A DNA stretch of 64,000 bases. It comes from an uncultured Bacillaceae bacterium (GTDB lineage Bacteria; Bacillota; Bacilli; Bacillales; Caldibacillaceae). The notes under the pieces are model-generated. The model saw only the letters and a list, made by a program, of their open reading frames with translations. It ran no database searches and was not told where the DNA came from. A program made the translations under genes and the position numbers. Positions 1-8,590 of this stretch are shown here, in pieces (the stretch's first letter is position 1; each line of letters starts with the position of its first letter). The stretch lies in assembly GCA_937951955.1 (NCBI GenBank), contig CALGAD010000139.1, forward strand, positions 1 through 64,000, read 5' to 3'.

Positions 1-22
1 TAAAAACTGAGAGGTGATTCAG

Positions 23-646
23 GTGTCAGAAAAAGCACAAGTTGGTGCACCAATATTAACAAAAAAAGCAATGGAAACGCGCGAGAGATTGTTAGCTGCC
101 GCTGAAAAAACTTTCGGCAAAAAAGGGTATTTTGAAACTTCGGTTGTTAACATTACCCAGGAAGCTGGCGTTGGCCAGGGAACGTTTTACAATTATTTTC
201 AATCCAAAAAAGACATCTTTGATGAACTGATCCGAAATTACAGCCGGCAATTACGTCTTGCGATTAAAGAAGAAATGAAAAATGCGACCTCCCATGAAGA
301 TGCCCAGCGAAAAGGATTTCTAGCTTTCTTCAATTGGGTTAAAAATCATCCGGAATTGTATAGTATCGTGCAACAAGCGGTCGTTGTCGATCAAGAATTG
401 TACCGGTGGTATTATGGCAAGCTCGCAAAAGGATTTTTAAAAAGCTTATCAGCAGGTGTTGCCGATGGAGAGTTTAAAGATACGGACCTGGAAACAGTGG
501 CATATTGCCTCATGTCCATCGGGCAATTTTTAGGCATGCGCTGGGTTTTCTGGGAAGGGAAAGACGTTCCAGAAGAAGTATTCGCTGCTGCAATGGAATT
601 GGTGTTTTATGGATTAAAAAATCAAGAGGGAAGGGAGAAAGTGTGA
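23..646 (+). CDS. TetR/AcrR family transcriptional regulator
   Basis: Predicted repressor of the operon it heads. The N-terminal helix-turn-helix is clear: RERLLAAAEKTFGKKGY, then the recognition part with GVGQGTFYNYF, at about residues 20-65. The rest is the helical ligand-binding half, rich in aromatic residues. I chose GTG at 23 because GAGAGGTGA lies a few bases upstream; an in-frame GTG at 14 would add three residues. The stop codon overlaps the ATG of the acyl-CoA ligase by one base, so the two are co-transcribed. The natural inducer is probably the acid or acyl-CoA handled by the downstream genes. That is inferred from position; the family alone does not give the ligand. Confidence 0.88.
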   Translation: MSEKAQVGAPILTKKAMETRERLLAAAEKTFGKKGYFETSVVNITQEAGVGQGTFYNYFQSKKDIFDELIRNYSRQLRLAIKEEMKNATSHEDAQRKGFLAFFNWVKNHPELYSIVQQAVVVDQELYRWYYGKLAKGFLKSLSAGVADGEFKDTDLETVAYCLMSIGQFLGMRWVFWEGKDVPEEVFAAAMELVFYGLKNQEGREKV

Positions 647-2145
647 TGCAAGGCATTGCCTACTGGATTGAAAAACGAGCACTCATCAATCCGTATCGCA
701 TCGCCGTCATTACAGAAACGGAACAGCTGACGTATAAAGAGTTGGCGGAGAAAATTGCTGCTGCTGCACATTATTTGCATAATGAAAGGAAGGTGAAAAA
801 AGGAGATCGCATTGCGATTCTTTCCCAAAACCGCTTAGAATATATCACTCTACTATTTGCTATTGCTAAACTGGAATGTATCGCTGTTCCATTAAATATT
901 CGCTTAAATGTCCACGAACTCATTTATCAGTTGAAAGATAGCGGGACGAGCCTATTGATTGCTGAAGAAACATTTTATCCGATGGCGCAAAGTATTCAGG
1001 AAGAGATCGGGACCTCCTTGCTCCCCATTGAGCTGTTCAACAAGCTGGATCCGATCGATGGGCCCTTCGATACCGGTGAAGTTGATGAACAAGCCCCGTA
1101 CATCATTTGTTATACATCGGGTACGACAGGAAAGCCAAAAGGTGCCGTACTAACGCAAAGTAATATGTACTGGAATGCGCTGAACAATATTCTCGCTCTC
1201 GATATTACTTCTAAAGACCGTTCCATTGTATTACTGCCGCTTTTCCACATTGGGGGGATTGGTCTGTTTGCCTATCCAACTTTGTTTGTTGGCGGTACCA
1301 TTGTCATTCCCGGACGATTTGATCCGAAAAAAGCAATTGAGATGATTGAAAAACATCAAGTGACGATCGTGATGGGCGTGCCATCGATTCATCAAGCCCT
1401 CTATCATTCTCCTAATTTTACAACCGCTAACCTGTCATCTGTACGCTGGTTCTACAGCGGTGGCGCACCTTGCCCGCGAGAATTGATTCAAGCCTTTTTT
1501 GATAAAGGATTTCTATTCGGTCAAGGTTTTGGCTTAACGGAAACTTCACCGACGATCTTTATGTTAAGCAGGGAAGATGCGAAAAGGAAAATGGGCTCCA
1601 TTGGTAAACCGGCATTCTTTTGTGAGTTTAAACTAGTGGACGATGAAGGGAACGAAGTCAAATCAGGGGAAGTCGGTCACTTGCTCGTACGCGGACCGAA
1701 TGTGATGAAAGAATACTGGAACCGTCCGGAGGCGACGAAAGAAGCGATTCAGGATGGCTGGTTCCATACGGGAGATTTAGCACGCGTCGATGATGAAGGG
1801 TTTGTCTATATTGTTGGGCGGAAAAAAGAGATGATCATTTCCGGTGGTGAAAATATTTATCCGCTGGAAGTGGAACAAGTTTTGAATAAACTTCCGGAAA
1901 TAATGGAAGCGGCGGTCGTGGGAATTCCTGACGAGCGCTGGGGTGAAGTGCCAATCGCATTTATTGTGAAAAAAGATAACGCTTACATCGATGAAGAAAT
2001 GATTATCAGCCATTGCCGGCAATACCTGGCTAAATACAAAGTTCCAAAAGAAGTGTACTTTGTTGACGAATTACCGAAAAATGCGACAGGAAAAATTCAA
2101 AAAACATTGTTGCCAAAATTGCGGGATGAGGTGAAGCAAACTTGA
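646..2145 (+). CDS. AMP-dependent acyl-CoA synthetase (carboxylate-CoA ligase)
   Basis: Activates a carboxylic acid to its CoA thioester through an acyl-adenylate. The ANL-superfamily motifs are all present: P-loop-like YTSGTTGKPKG at residues 156-166, the GFGLTET motif, GWFHTGDLARVDDEGF with the ribose-binding Asp, the hinge GRKKEMIISGGENIYP, and the C-terminal lysine in PKNATGKIQK. At 499 aa it has the usual length for the class. ATG at 646 overlaps the TetR stop (TGATG). The C-terminus overlaps the next gene, giving tight translational coupling. The substrate cannot be read from sequence: short or medium-chain fatty acid, aromatic acid or an OSB-like acid are all possible. The adjacent importer suggests an exogenous acid. 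Confidence 0.93.
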   Translation: MQGIAYWIEKRALINPYRIAVITETEQLTYKELAEKIAAAAHYLHNERKVKKGDRIAILSQNRLEYITLLFAIAKLECIAVPLNIRLNVHELIYQLKDSGTSLLIAEETFYPMAQSIQEEIGTSLLPIELFNKLDPIDGPFDTGEVDEQAPYIICYTSGTTGKPKGAVLTQSNMYWNALNNILALDITSKDRSIVLLPLFHIGGIGLFAYPTLFVGGTIVIPGRFDPKKAIEMIEKHQVTIVMGVPSIHQALYHSPNFTTANLSSVRWFYSGGAPCPRELIQAFFDKGFLFGQGFGLTETSPTIFMLSREDAKRKMGSIGKPAFFCEFKLVDDEGNEVKSGEVGHLLVRGPNVMKEYWNRPEATKEAIQDGWFHTGDLARVDDEGFVYIVGRKKEMIISGGENIYPLEVEQVLNKLPEIMEAAVVGIPDERWGEVPIAFIVKKDNAYIDEEMIISHCRQYLAKYKVPKEVYFVDELPKNATGKIQKTLLPKLRDEVKQT

Positions 2146-2558
2146 AGCGCTTTTTTGTCGGACAATCGGCATCTTGCAGTAAAACAATAACCGAAACCGA
2201 TGTCGTACAGTATGCAGGCTTGAGCGGCGATTTCAATCCGATTCATATCGATAAAGAATACGCCAGGCAGACAAGATTTAAACAACGCATTGCCCATGGC
2301 TTATTAACATCCAGTTTACTCTCGCAACTTCTCGGTATGCATTTACCCGGTAAAGGATCTGTTTATATGGAACAAACGCTTCGCTTTACGAGGCCGGTAT
2401 TTATCGGTGATACGATTACCGCCACAGCTACCATACAGGAAATCATTGCGGAAAAAAACATCATCAAATTATTAACCGAATGTAAAAATCAGAAGGGAGA
2501 GCTCGTTTTAACGGGAATGGCAACGATGCTAGTACCTGAGGAAGGAGAGACTGTATGA
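2142..2558 (+). CDS. MaoC-like (R)-specific enoyl-CoA hydratase
   Basis: Hot-dog-fold protein of 138 aa. The MaoC/PhaJ signature is visible: the catalytic pair in GDFNPIHIDKEYA (Asp and His of the D-x-N-P-x-H motif) followed by RFKQRIAHGLL. The family hydrates enoyl-CoA, usually to the (R)-3-hydroxyacyl-CoA. It starts at TTG 2142, overlapping the ligase stop by three bases, and ends over the next ATG (ATGA). It is therefore in the same operon as the ligase and a KASIII-like protein, and probably acts on the CoA ester the ligase makes. Confidence 0.87.
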   Translation: MKRFFVGQSASCSKTITETDVVQYAGLSGDFNPIHIDKEYARQTRFKQRIAHGLLTSSLLSQLLGMHLPGKGSVYMEQTLRFTRPVFIGDTITATATIQEIIAEKNIIKLLTECKNQKGELVLTGMATMLVPEEGETV

Positions 2559-3562
2559 CGGATATAATCGGGATTGAGGCAACAAGCGTGTACTTTCCGG
2601 AAAACGTAGAAACCGCGGCAACCCTGGCCGAGAAAACCGGGATTCCGGAACAGGTTTTAATAGAAAAATTCGGTTTATATGAAAAGCATGTGGCGGATTC
2701 TTCACTTCATGCATCGGATCTGGCCATCCGGGCGGGGAAACGAATACTGGATGAAGTCGATCCGAAGTCGATTGATGTGGTGATTTATTTTGGCAGTCCC
2801 CATAAAGACTATTATGTTTGGTCAAGTGCACCGAAAATTAGCTATGAACTGGGCACGACCAATGCCTATGCTTTTGAAATCATGAATGTGAGTTCCTGTT
2901 TTCCGATTGCCTTAAAAGTGGCTAAAGATATGCTACGCTCTGATTCTACGATTTCTAACATTTTACTCGTCGGCGGCTGTAAGGAATCGCAAATCCTGGA
3001 TTATCAAAATAAACGGTCTCGTTTCATGTTTAATTTTGCCGACGGTGGAGCAGCTGCTTTAGTCAAGCGGGGGGCAACAAAAAGTGAAATTTTAGAAAGT
3101 GCAATCGTCACAGACGGTTCATTTCATAATGATGTTCGAGTGGTTGCAGGTGGTTCAAAATATTTTCCAAGCCATGAGACCGTAGAAAATCGTCTCCATT
3201 ATATTGATGTTGCTGATCCATTAAGCATGAAAGAACGGCTCGACCCGGTATCGGTTCCGAATTTCCATAAGGTGATTCGCGAGTCTCTCGAGAAAAGCGG
3301 ACTATCGCCCAGTGATTTAAATTTATTACTCCCTTTGCATACGAAGCGTTCCATGTTTCAACAATTACTGGCAGGGCTGCAATTGACGGAGGAGCAGGCA
3401 ATTTATCTCGATCATCACGGTCATATGTCAGCGCTTGACCCATGTATCGGTCTCCACTTTGCCCGGGAGCGCGGCAAATTACAAAAGGGTACAATTGCCG
3501 TTGCAGTTAGTGCCGGTACCGGTTATACATGGGCGGCGACAGCCATTCGCTGGTTAGAGTAG
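2555..3562 (+). CDS. KASIII-like (thiolase-fold) condensing enzyme
   Basis: A 335-aa protein of the FabH/HMG-CoA synthase branch of the thiolase fold. The nucleophile Cys115 sits in NVSSCFPIAL and a His262 in LLPLHTKRS. The third FabH position is changed: the usual GNTSA segment reads GHMSA, so His290 replaces the catalytic Asn. The C-terminal GTGYTWAATAIRW matches the FabH end. It likely forms a C-C bond between acyl-CoAs (or cleaves one), or transfers an acyl group. It is the last enzyme gene before the ABC importer and overlaps maoC by four bases. A housekeeping FabH is less likely, given the His substitution and the absence of other fab genes nearby. Confidence 0.82.
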   Translation: MTDIIGIEATSVYFPENVETAATLAEKTGIPEQVLIEKFGLYEKHVADSSLHASDLAIRAGKRILDEVDPKSIDVVIYFGSPHKDYYVWSSAPKISYELGTTNAYAFEIMNVSSCFPIALKVAKDMLRSDSTISNILLVGGCKESQILDYQNKRSRFMFNFADGGAAALVKRGATKSEILESAIVTDGSFHNDVRVVAGGSKYFPSHETVENRLHYIDVADPLSMKERLDPVSVPNFHKVIRESLEKSGLSPSDLNLLLPLHTKRSMFQQLLAGLQLTEEQAIYLDHHGHMSALDPCIGLHFARERGKLQKGTIAVAVSAGTGYTWAATAIRWLE

Positions 3563-3615
3563 GAGATTAATGTTGGAGAAAAGGCGTGGAAAAACTTGTG
3601 AGCTGTTTGTTCTAT

Positions 3616-3633
3616 ATTGAAAACGAATTCAAT
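3616..3633. promoter_or_regulatory. Inverted repeat upstream of the Liv-type importer genes
   Basis: ATTGAA and TTCAAT arms separated by six bases lie in the 200-bp gap before the binding-protein gene. This could be an operator for the TetR protein, or chance in AT-rich DNA. A similar shorter ATTGA/TCAAT pair occurs at 31537-31550, ahead of the thiolase-like gene. Confidence 0.25.
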
Positions 3634-3764
3634 TTAAACATTTTATCAGGTAGTGCAAGCCAACGCTGCACCGGCATGTTCAAGAAGTTGATAGTTTTGG
3701 AAGTCATTTTGTAGCAATTGGCATATGGAAATTTTAAAGGATGAATAAAGGGGGAGGAGATGGG

Positions 3765-4973
3765 ATGAAAGCGCGCATCTTCAACAATACCTTGTTTGTG
3801 ATAATCCCTTTCATCTTGATTCTACTGCTGACTGGTTGTTCTAGTGATAATACGGGTGCGCAGTCCGATCGCCCAATTAAAATTGGGGTGCTGGCATCCT
3901 TAACCGGACCGTTAGAAGCTTATGGTAAACAGACGGTTCAAGGATTTGAATTAGGACTGGACTATGCCACCGATGGAACGATGGAGGTTGCTGGGCGAAA
4001 AATAGAATTCATTGTAGAAGATACTGAGACGAAGCCGGATGTCGCTGTGAAAAAGGCAACGAAATTATTGGAAGAAGATGAAGTCGACTTTTTGGTCGGA
4101 TCTTCCAGTTCTGGTGATACGTTAGCCGTTTTGCCACTGGCGGAAGATTATGAGCGCATCATGATCGTGGAACCGGCAGCTGCGGACAGTATTACAGGTG
4201 AACATTTCAATCCATATATTTTTAGAACGGGTAGAAATTCATCACAAGATGCGGTTGCAGGAGCGGCAACGATCGCCGGTGAAGGGGTAAGAATCGCCAC
4301 ACTTGCCCAGGACAGTGCTTATGGACGGGATGGAATTGCCGCGTTTATCGAGGCAGCGAAAGAACGCGGTGCGGAAATTGTCAGCGAAGTCTATGCCGAT
4401 CCGGATGCAACAGATTTTACCGCCAATATTCAAAGTGCCATTAGTGAAAACCCGGATTATTTGTTCATCGTTTGGGCCGGATCCAATGCACCGTGGAAAC
4501 AGCTGAAAGATATGAAAGTTCAGGAACAGGGAATTAAAATTTCCACGGCTGTCCAGGATATTGCATCATTGAAAACGATGGATGCTTTGATCGGTATGGA
4601 AGGATATTCCATTTATTATCATACACTGCCCGATAATGAAATCAACGATTGGTTAGTAGAAGAACATAAAAAGCGCTTTGATGGAGAAATTCCTGACTTA
4701 TTTACTGCAGGAGGCATGACAGCCGCGATTGCGATTGTGGAGGCATTAGAGAAAACGGACGGTGACACGACCGCTGAAGTCCTTATCGAGACGATGGAAG
4801 GAATGGAATTCCAGACTCCGAAAGGGTTGATGAAGTTCCGGGAAGAAGACCATCAAGCCTTACAAAGCTTATATGCCATTACGCTTGAGGAGCAAGAAGG
4901 GGTAGATCATCCGGTACCGGTATTAATTCGCGAACTCGATTTATACGAAACAGAACCGCCCATTCGAAATTAG
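3765..4973 (+). CDS. Liv-type ABC transporter substrate-binding lipoprotein
   Basis: Periplasmic-binding-protein type 1 (peripla_BP_6, LivJ-like), 402 aa. A hydrophobic signal ends in the lipobox LLTGC (Cys25), so it is lipid-anchored outside the membrane. The mature domain opens with IKIGVLASLTGPLEAYGKQ, typical of amino-acid/amide-binding LivJ-family proteins. I chose ATG 3765 because GGGGGAGGAGATGGG precedes it; an ATG at 3741 lacks such a site and would spoil the signal peptide. The ATPases and permeases follow directly. The ligand could be a branched-chain amino acid, but the preceding acyl-CoA ligase makes a carboxylate or aromatic acid equally plausible. Confidence 0.9.
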   Translation: MKARIFNNTLFVIIPFILILLLTGCSSDNTGAQSDRPIKIGVLASLTGPLEAYGKQTVQGFELGLDYATDGTMEVAGRKIEFIVEDTETKPDVAVKKATKLLEEDEVDFLVGSSSSGDTLAVLPLAEDYERIMIVEPAAADSITGEHFNPYIFRTGRNSSQDAVAGAATIAGEGVRIATLAQDSAYGRDGIAAFIEAAKERGAEIVSEVYADPDATDFTANIQSAISENPDYLFIVWAGSNAPWKQLKDMKVQEQGIKISTAVQDIASLKTMDALIGMEGYSIYYHTLPDNEINDWLVEEHKKRFDGEIPDLFTAGGMTAAIAIVEALEKTDGDTTAEVLIETMEGMEFQTPKGLMKFREEDHQALQSLYAITLEEQEGVDHPVPVLIRELDLYETEPPIRN

Positions 4974-4981
4974 AAGCTGAT

Positions 4982-5020
4982 AGGAAGTCTCAAGTGAATT
5001 GTGAATACTTGGGACTTCCT
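4982..5020 (+). promoter_or_regulatory. Stem-loop without T-tract between binding protein and ATPase genes
   Basis: AGGAAGTCTCAAGT and ACTTGGGACTTCCT form a 14-bp stem with one mismatch and an 11-base loop. No run of T follows, so it is unlikely to be a full terminator. Such elements often protect the upstream message or attenuate partially, allowing more binding protein than permease. That role is inferred. Confidence 0.6.
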
Positions 5021-5048
5021 GCTTAAACCGTTATAAGGGGGGAGACGG

Positions 5049-5816
5049 TTGGAAGTTATTTTAGAAACGAAACAACTAGCGAAAACTTTCGGTGATCATG
5101 CTGTCATCCAAAATATTAACTTAAAAATTTTCAAAGGTTGCTTTACATCGATTATTGGACCGAACGGAGCCGGTAAAACAACTTTATTTAATTTATTAAG
5201 CGGGCAATATGTACCAACAAGCGGAACGATTTTTTATAAAGGCAGGGATATTACGAATTTATCAGTGGCTGCACGCACGCGTTTAGGTATGGGACGTTCT
5301 TTTCAGCTTACGAATATTTTTCCTGAACTAACGACGCTGGAAAATATTCGCTTGGCTTGTCAGGCGGCGAGCAAAGATTATTATGGATTTTTTCCAAATA
5401 AGAAAAAGTTTCGTAAACAAGCAGAGGAAGCAGAAAAGATCCTGCATGATGTGTATTTACATGGTAAAGAAGATGTATTGGCAAAAAATTTAACGCACGG
5501 GGATAAGCGAAAGCTGGAAATAGCGATGTTACTAGCATTAAAACCGGAATTGCTCCTTCTTGATGAGCCAACAGCAGGTATTTCCATTGAAGAAGTTCCT
5601 GCCATCTTAGAAGTGATTGAAAACCTGAAAAACAATCCGGAACATACCATTATTTTAATAGAACATAAGATGGACATGGTGCTGCATCTATCCGATGAAA
5701 TTATCGTTTTGTTTAATGGAGAGTTGCTGGCCAGAGGAAAACCGAATGAAATCATCCGGGATGACCGGGTCCAGACTGCGTATTTAGGAGGGGTGCCCTT
5801 TGCTAAAAGTGGATAA
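5049..5816 (+). CDS. livG: Liv-type ABC transporter ATPase (LivG-like)
   Basis: Cytoplasmic ATPase of the branched-chain-amino-acid-type importer, 255 aa. Visible motifs: Walker A GPNGAGKTT, Q-loop region GRSFQLTNIF, Walker B LLLLDEPTAG and the H-loop LIEHKMD. The ABC signature reads LTHGDKRKLEIA, a variant usual for LivG rather than LSGGQ. Start is TTG 5049 behind a strong GGGGGGAG site. The 3' end overlaps livF by 17 bases. It pairs with the LivF-like ATPase to drive LivH/LivM. Confidence 0.9.
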   Translation: MEVILETKQLAKTFGDHAVIQNINLKIFKGCFTSIIGPNGAGKTTLFNLLSGQYVPTSGTIFYKGRDITNLSVAARTRLGMGRSFQLTNIFPELTTLENIRLACQAASKDYYGFFPNKKKFRKQAEEAEKILHDVYLHGKEDVLAKNLTHGDKRKLEIAMLLALKPELLLLDEPTAGISIEEVPAILEVIENLKNNPEHTIILIEHKMDMVLHLSDEIIVLFNGELLARGKPNEIIRDDRVQTAYLGGVPFAKSG

Positions 5817-6498
5817 TCTGGAAACGTATATCGAGCAATTTCATATTTTGCAAGGCGTTACCTTTGAAGTACGCAAGGGCATGATCACGGTTTTATTCGG
5901 CAGGAATGGTGCTGGTAAAACGACCACTCTCCGTACAATCATGGGGTACTACCCGATCGCCAACGGGACCGTCCGATATAATGATGAAGTGTTAAATAAT
6001 CTACCCACTCACCTGATTGCGAGAAAAGGCATCGGCTATGTTCCCGAAGATCAGGGAATTTTTCCGAGCTTGACCGTTGGGGAAACGTTGGTATTAGCGC
6101 AGCGTGAGAAAAATAAAGAAACCGAAGAGAAATTAACCTGGATGCTGGAGTTGTTTCCGGATTTAAAGAAATTTTGGCAAAAAAGAAGCGGCTTGTTAAG
6201 TGGAGGGCAGAAACAAATGCTTGCGATAGCCCGGGCGTTTATTAATAGCGATGGTTTGTTGCTGATCGATGAACCGAGTAAAGGGTTATCTCCACTGATG
6301 GTTGAGAAGTTAATGGAAGCAATTTTACAGATGAAGGAAAAAACGACGATTTTGCTCGTTGAACAAAATTATTTTATGGCAAGCGAGATTGGCGATTATT
6401 TTTACATTATGGATGACGGGAAAATTGTCCACGGTGGTTTGATGGACGAATTAAAAGAAGATGCGGAGTTATCGATGAAATATTTAGGAGTATCCTGA
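5800..6498 (+). CDS. livF: Liv-type ABC transporter ATPase (LivF-like)
   Basis: Second ATPase of the importer, 232 aa, the normal LivF length. Motifs: Walker A GRNGAGKTTT, GYVPEDQGIFPSLTV (the LivF Q-loop region), signature LLSGGQKQMLAIARA, Walker B LLLIDEPSKGLSP and H-loop LLVEQNYF. It starts at TTG 5800 inside the end of livG, with TAGGAGGGG just upstream. The permease gene follows after 15 bases. Confidence 0.92.
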   Translation: MLKVDNLETYIEQFHILQGVTFEVRKGMITVLFGRNGAGKTTTLRTIMGYYPIANGTVRYNDEVLNNLPTHLIARKGIGYVPEDQGIFPSLTVGETLVLAQREKNKETEEKLTWMLELFPDLKKFWQKRSGLLSGGQKQMLAIARAFINSDGLLLIDEPSKGLSPLMVEKLMEAILQMKEKTTILLVEQNYFMASEIGDYFYIMDDGKIVHGGLMDELKEDAELSMKYLGVS

Positions 6499-6513
6499 CA
6501 GGGGGATGCACGA

Positions 6514-7374
6514 ATGAATGCGATACTAAACCTCTTGATCAATGGGTTATCGACAGGGCTCCTTATTTTTCTATTAGCCTCGGGATTAACTTTAATCTTT
6601 GGTTTAATGAGCGTTTTGAATTTTGCCCACGGTGGTTTTTTTGTATGGGGAGCCTTTGTTTGGGTATGGTTATTTTCCGCGACAGGAAACTTTTTCATTT
6701 CTGTCGTTGGAGCAATCGGGATTGGCATGTTGATCGGATTTATTTTTGAAAAAACATTGATCCGACCGGTATACGGGAATCATATCCGGCAATTGCTCGT
6801 TACGTTAGGGGGTATGCTTGTCCTCGTTGAACTGATTCGCATGATCTGGGGTTCGAATCCGATACGGGCAGGTTTACCAGTTTGGCTGGACGGCAGCATT
6901 CAATTAGGGGGAGTTGTTTTAATCAAGTATCGGTTATTTGTTATTCTCGTCGGCTTGATTATCTATGGTCTGATCATGTTGTTACTTAAGAAAACAAAAA
7001 TCGGCATGATCATCCGGGCAGGCGTGGATAACCGGGAGATGGTTCAGGCGCTTGGTATCAATATCAAAGCCGTGTTCTCTATGGTTTTTATTCTTGGTGC
7101 AGGTATCGCCGCTTTAGGCGGGACACTCCTCGCACCTTATTCCGGCATCATTTTTGCCGATATGGGCTTACAGTATGCGATTTTGGCGTTTATTGTTGTA
7201 ATCATCGGTGGTTTAGGGAGTGTTCGCGGGGCAGCGCTGGCTTCGATTATTGTCGGTTTGGCAGGTGCCTTTACAGCCTTTTACTATCCTGATTTATCCC
7301 TTGCGGTTAATATGTTATTGTTAATTTTCGTTTTACTCTTAAGACCAAAAGGGCTTTTTGGTGAAAAGGGGTGA
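6514..7374 (+). CDS. livH: Liv-type ABC transporter permease (LivH-like)
   Basis: Membrane permease of 286 aa with about eight hydrophobic segments. The LivH hallmark near the N-terminus, GLTLIFGLMSVLNFAHGG, is present, as is the EAA-like region IRAGVDNREMVQALGIN. It forms the translocation pore with LivM. The ribosome site is AGGGGG before ATG 6514. The stop overlaps the livM start (GTGA). Confidence 0.92.
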   Translation: MNAILNLLINGLSTGLLIFLLASGLTLIFGLMSVLNFAHGGFFVWGAFVWVWLFSATGNFFISVVGAIGIGMLIGFIFEKTLIRPVYGNHIRQLLVTLGGMLVLVELIRMIWGSNPIRAGLPVWLDGSIQLGGVVLIKYRLFVILVGLIIYGLIMLLLKKTKIGMIIRAGVDNREMVQALGINIKAVFSMVFILGAGIAALGGTLLAPYSGIIFADMGLQYAILAFIVVIIGGLGSVRGAALASIIVGLAGAFTAFYYPDLSLAVNMLLLIFVLLLRPKGLFGEKG

Positions 7375-8372
7375 TCCTGATGCTAGCTGCGAAACTGAAC
7401 CGAATATACGGATATTCCGGTGTGATCATTTTACTCCTGTTATTGATTTTTCCATTCACCAATGATTCCCGCAGTATGCTTATTTTACTTACGCAAGTGT
7501 TTATATTTGGAATCTTTGCCATGAGTTACGATCTTTTATTAGGATATACAGGAATCGTTTCTTTCGGACATTGTTTATTTTTCGGGATTGGTGCGTATTC
7601 GACCGGTTTAGTTCTAAATACGTTTGCAACATCGATAAGCATGTTTTTTCTGGGTATTTGTTTAGGATTTCTTTTAGCTACTGTTGTGAGTTATATCATA
7701 GGCATGCTCTCTTTACGCTTACAGAGCCATTTTTATGCAATGCTGACGCTCGGGTTCTCCGAACTATTTCTTGTCATTGCGGAAAAATGGCGGTCCGTTA
7801 CCCATGGTGGGGATGGATTTACTTTTCGCGCTCCCGCTTTTCTTCAGGATCGCCTGTTCGTTTACTTTTTCGCGTTAGCCAGTATGGTTATGATCTTCAT
7901 CCTGCTTCGCTTGTTCACGAATTCCTCGATCGGGAAAGTGTTGCGGGCAATTTCGCAAAATGAAGCACGTGTTCAGGCCTTGGGCTTTACCGTCCTTCAT
8001 TATAAAGTGATTGCAAGTATTGTCGCCGGAATCATCGCCTCGTATAGCGGCGCCTTATATGCCATCACTTTACGGTTTGTTGATCCATCCGTTTTTTCAA
8101 TCGAAATGACCCTGGATGCTTTGTTGATGACAATGATCGGCGGTGTCGGGACATTAATCGGTCCAATTTTAGGTAGTGGTGTCGTTGAATTTTTACAACA
8201 TTACTTATCTCAACTCGGAAGCCAGTTCCCTATCTTTGAAAGATGGACGCTCTTTTTAGGTCTCCTCTATATCGTGGTCATTTTAGGGTTTCCGAAGGGG
8301 ATTGTCGGGATGTTCCAGGAATTAAGTAAGCGTGATGTAAAAGAGAGCAAAAACTACAGGAAATCAGCATGA
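7371..8372 (+). CDS. livM: Liv-type ABC transporter permease (LivM-like)
   Basis: Second permease, 333 aa, about ten hydrophobic segments. The LivM signature DLLLGYTGIVSFGHCLFFGIG and the loop RAISQNEARVQALGF are clear. Translation may begin at GTG 7371, overlapping the livH stop, or at ATG 7380; the former matches the coupling seen through the operon. It is the last gene before the terminator at 8380, so the operon runs from the TetR gene to here. Confidence 0.92.
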   Translation: MILMLAAKLNRIYGYSGVIILLLLLIFPFTNDSRSMLILLTQVFIFGIFAMSYDLLLGYTGIVSFGHCLFFGIGAYSTGLVLNTFATSISMFFLGICLGFLLATVVSYIIGMLSLRLQSHFYAMLTLGFSELFLVIAEKWRSVTHGGDGFTFRAPAFLQDRLFVYFFALASMVMIFILLRLFTNSSIGKVLRAISQNEARVQALGFTVLHYKVIASIVAGIIASYSGALYAITLRFVDPSVFSIEMTLDALLMTMIGGVGTLIGPILGSGVVEFLQHYLSQLGSQFPIFERWTLFLGLLYIVVILGFPKGIVGMFQELSKRDVKESKNYRKSA

Positions 8373-8379
8373 GTGTTGT

Positions 8380-8409
8380 GAGTAGTGGAAACTACTCGCA
8401 TATTTTTTT
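8380..8409 (+). terminator. Intrinsic terminator of the ligase-Liv operon
   Basis: GAGTAGT / ACTACTC stem (7 bp) with a GGAA loop, then GCATA and seven T. It lies just after the LivM stop. The following 180 bases up to the next gene hold no ORF I can support. Confidence 0.75.
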
Positions 8410-8590
8410 GGCTATATTTCCTATTAATAGATTCCAAAAATAAGAAGATTTCATTCTTAAATCTTACCACTAAAGAGCGAACGATAGTCACTCTCCTTCT
8501 TGCAATTTGTAGTATCTAAGATTCGTTGTTGAATGTTTATGTGATGGCTTGAATAGGATAACATAAAGTCATATTTATAGGGGGGATATT

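Noticed and set aside
505..645. N-terminal extension of the acyl-CoA ligase frame
   Set aside because: It lies inside the TetR gene out of frame and lacks a ribosome site; ATG 646 gives the normal ligase start.
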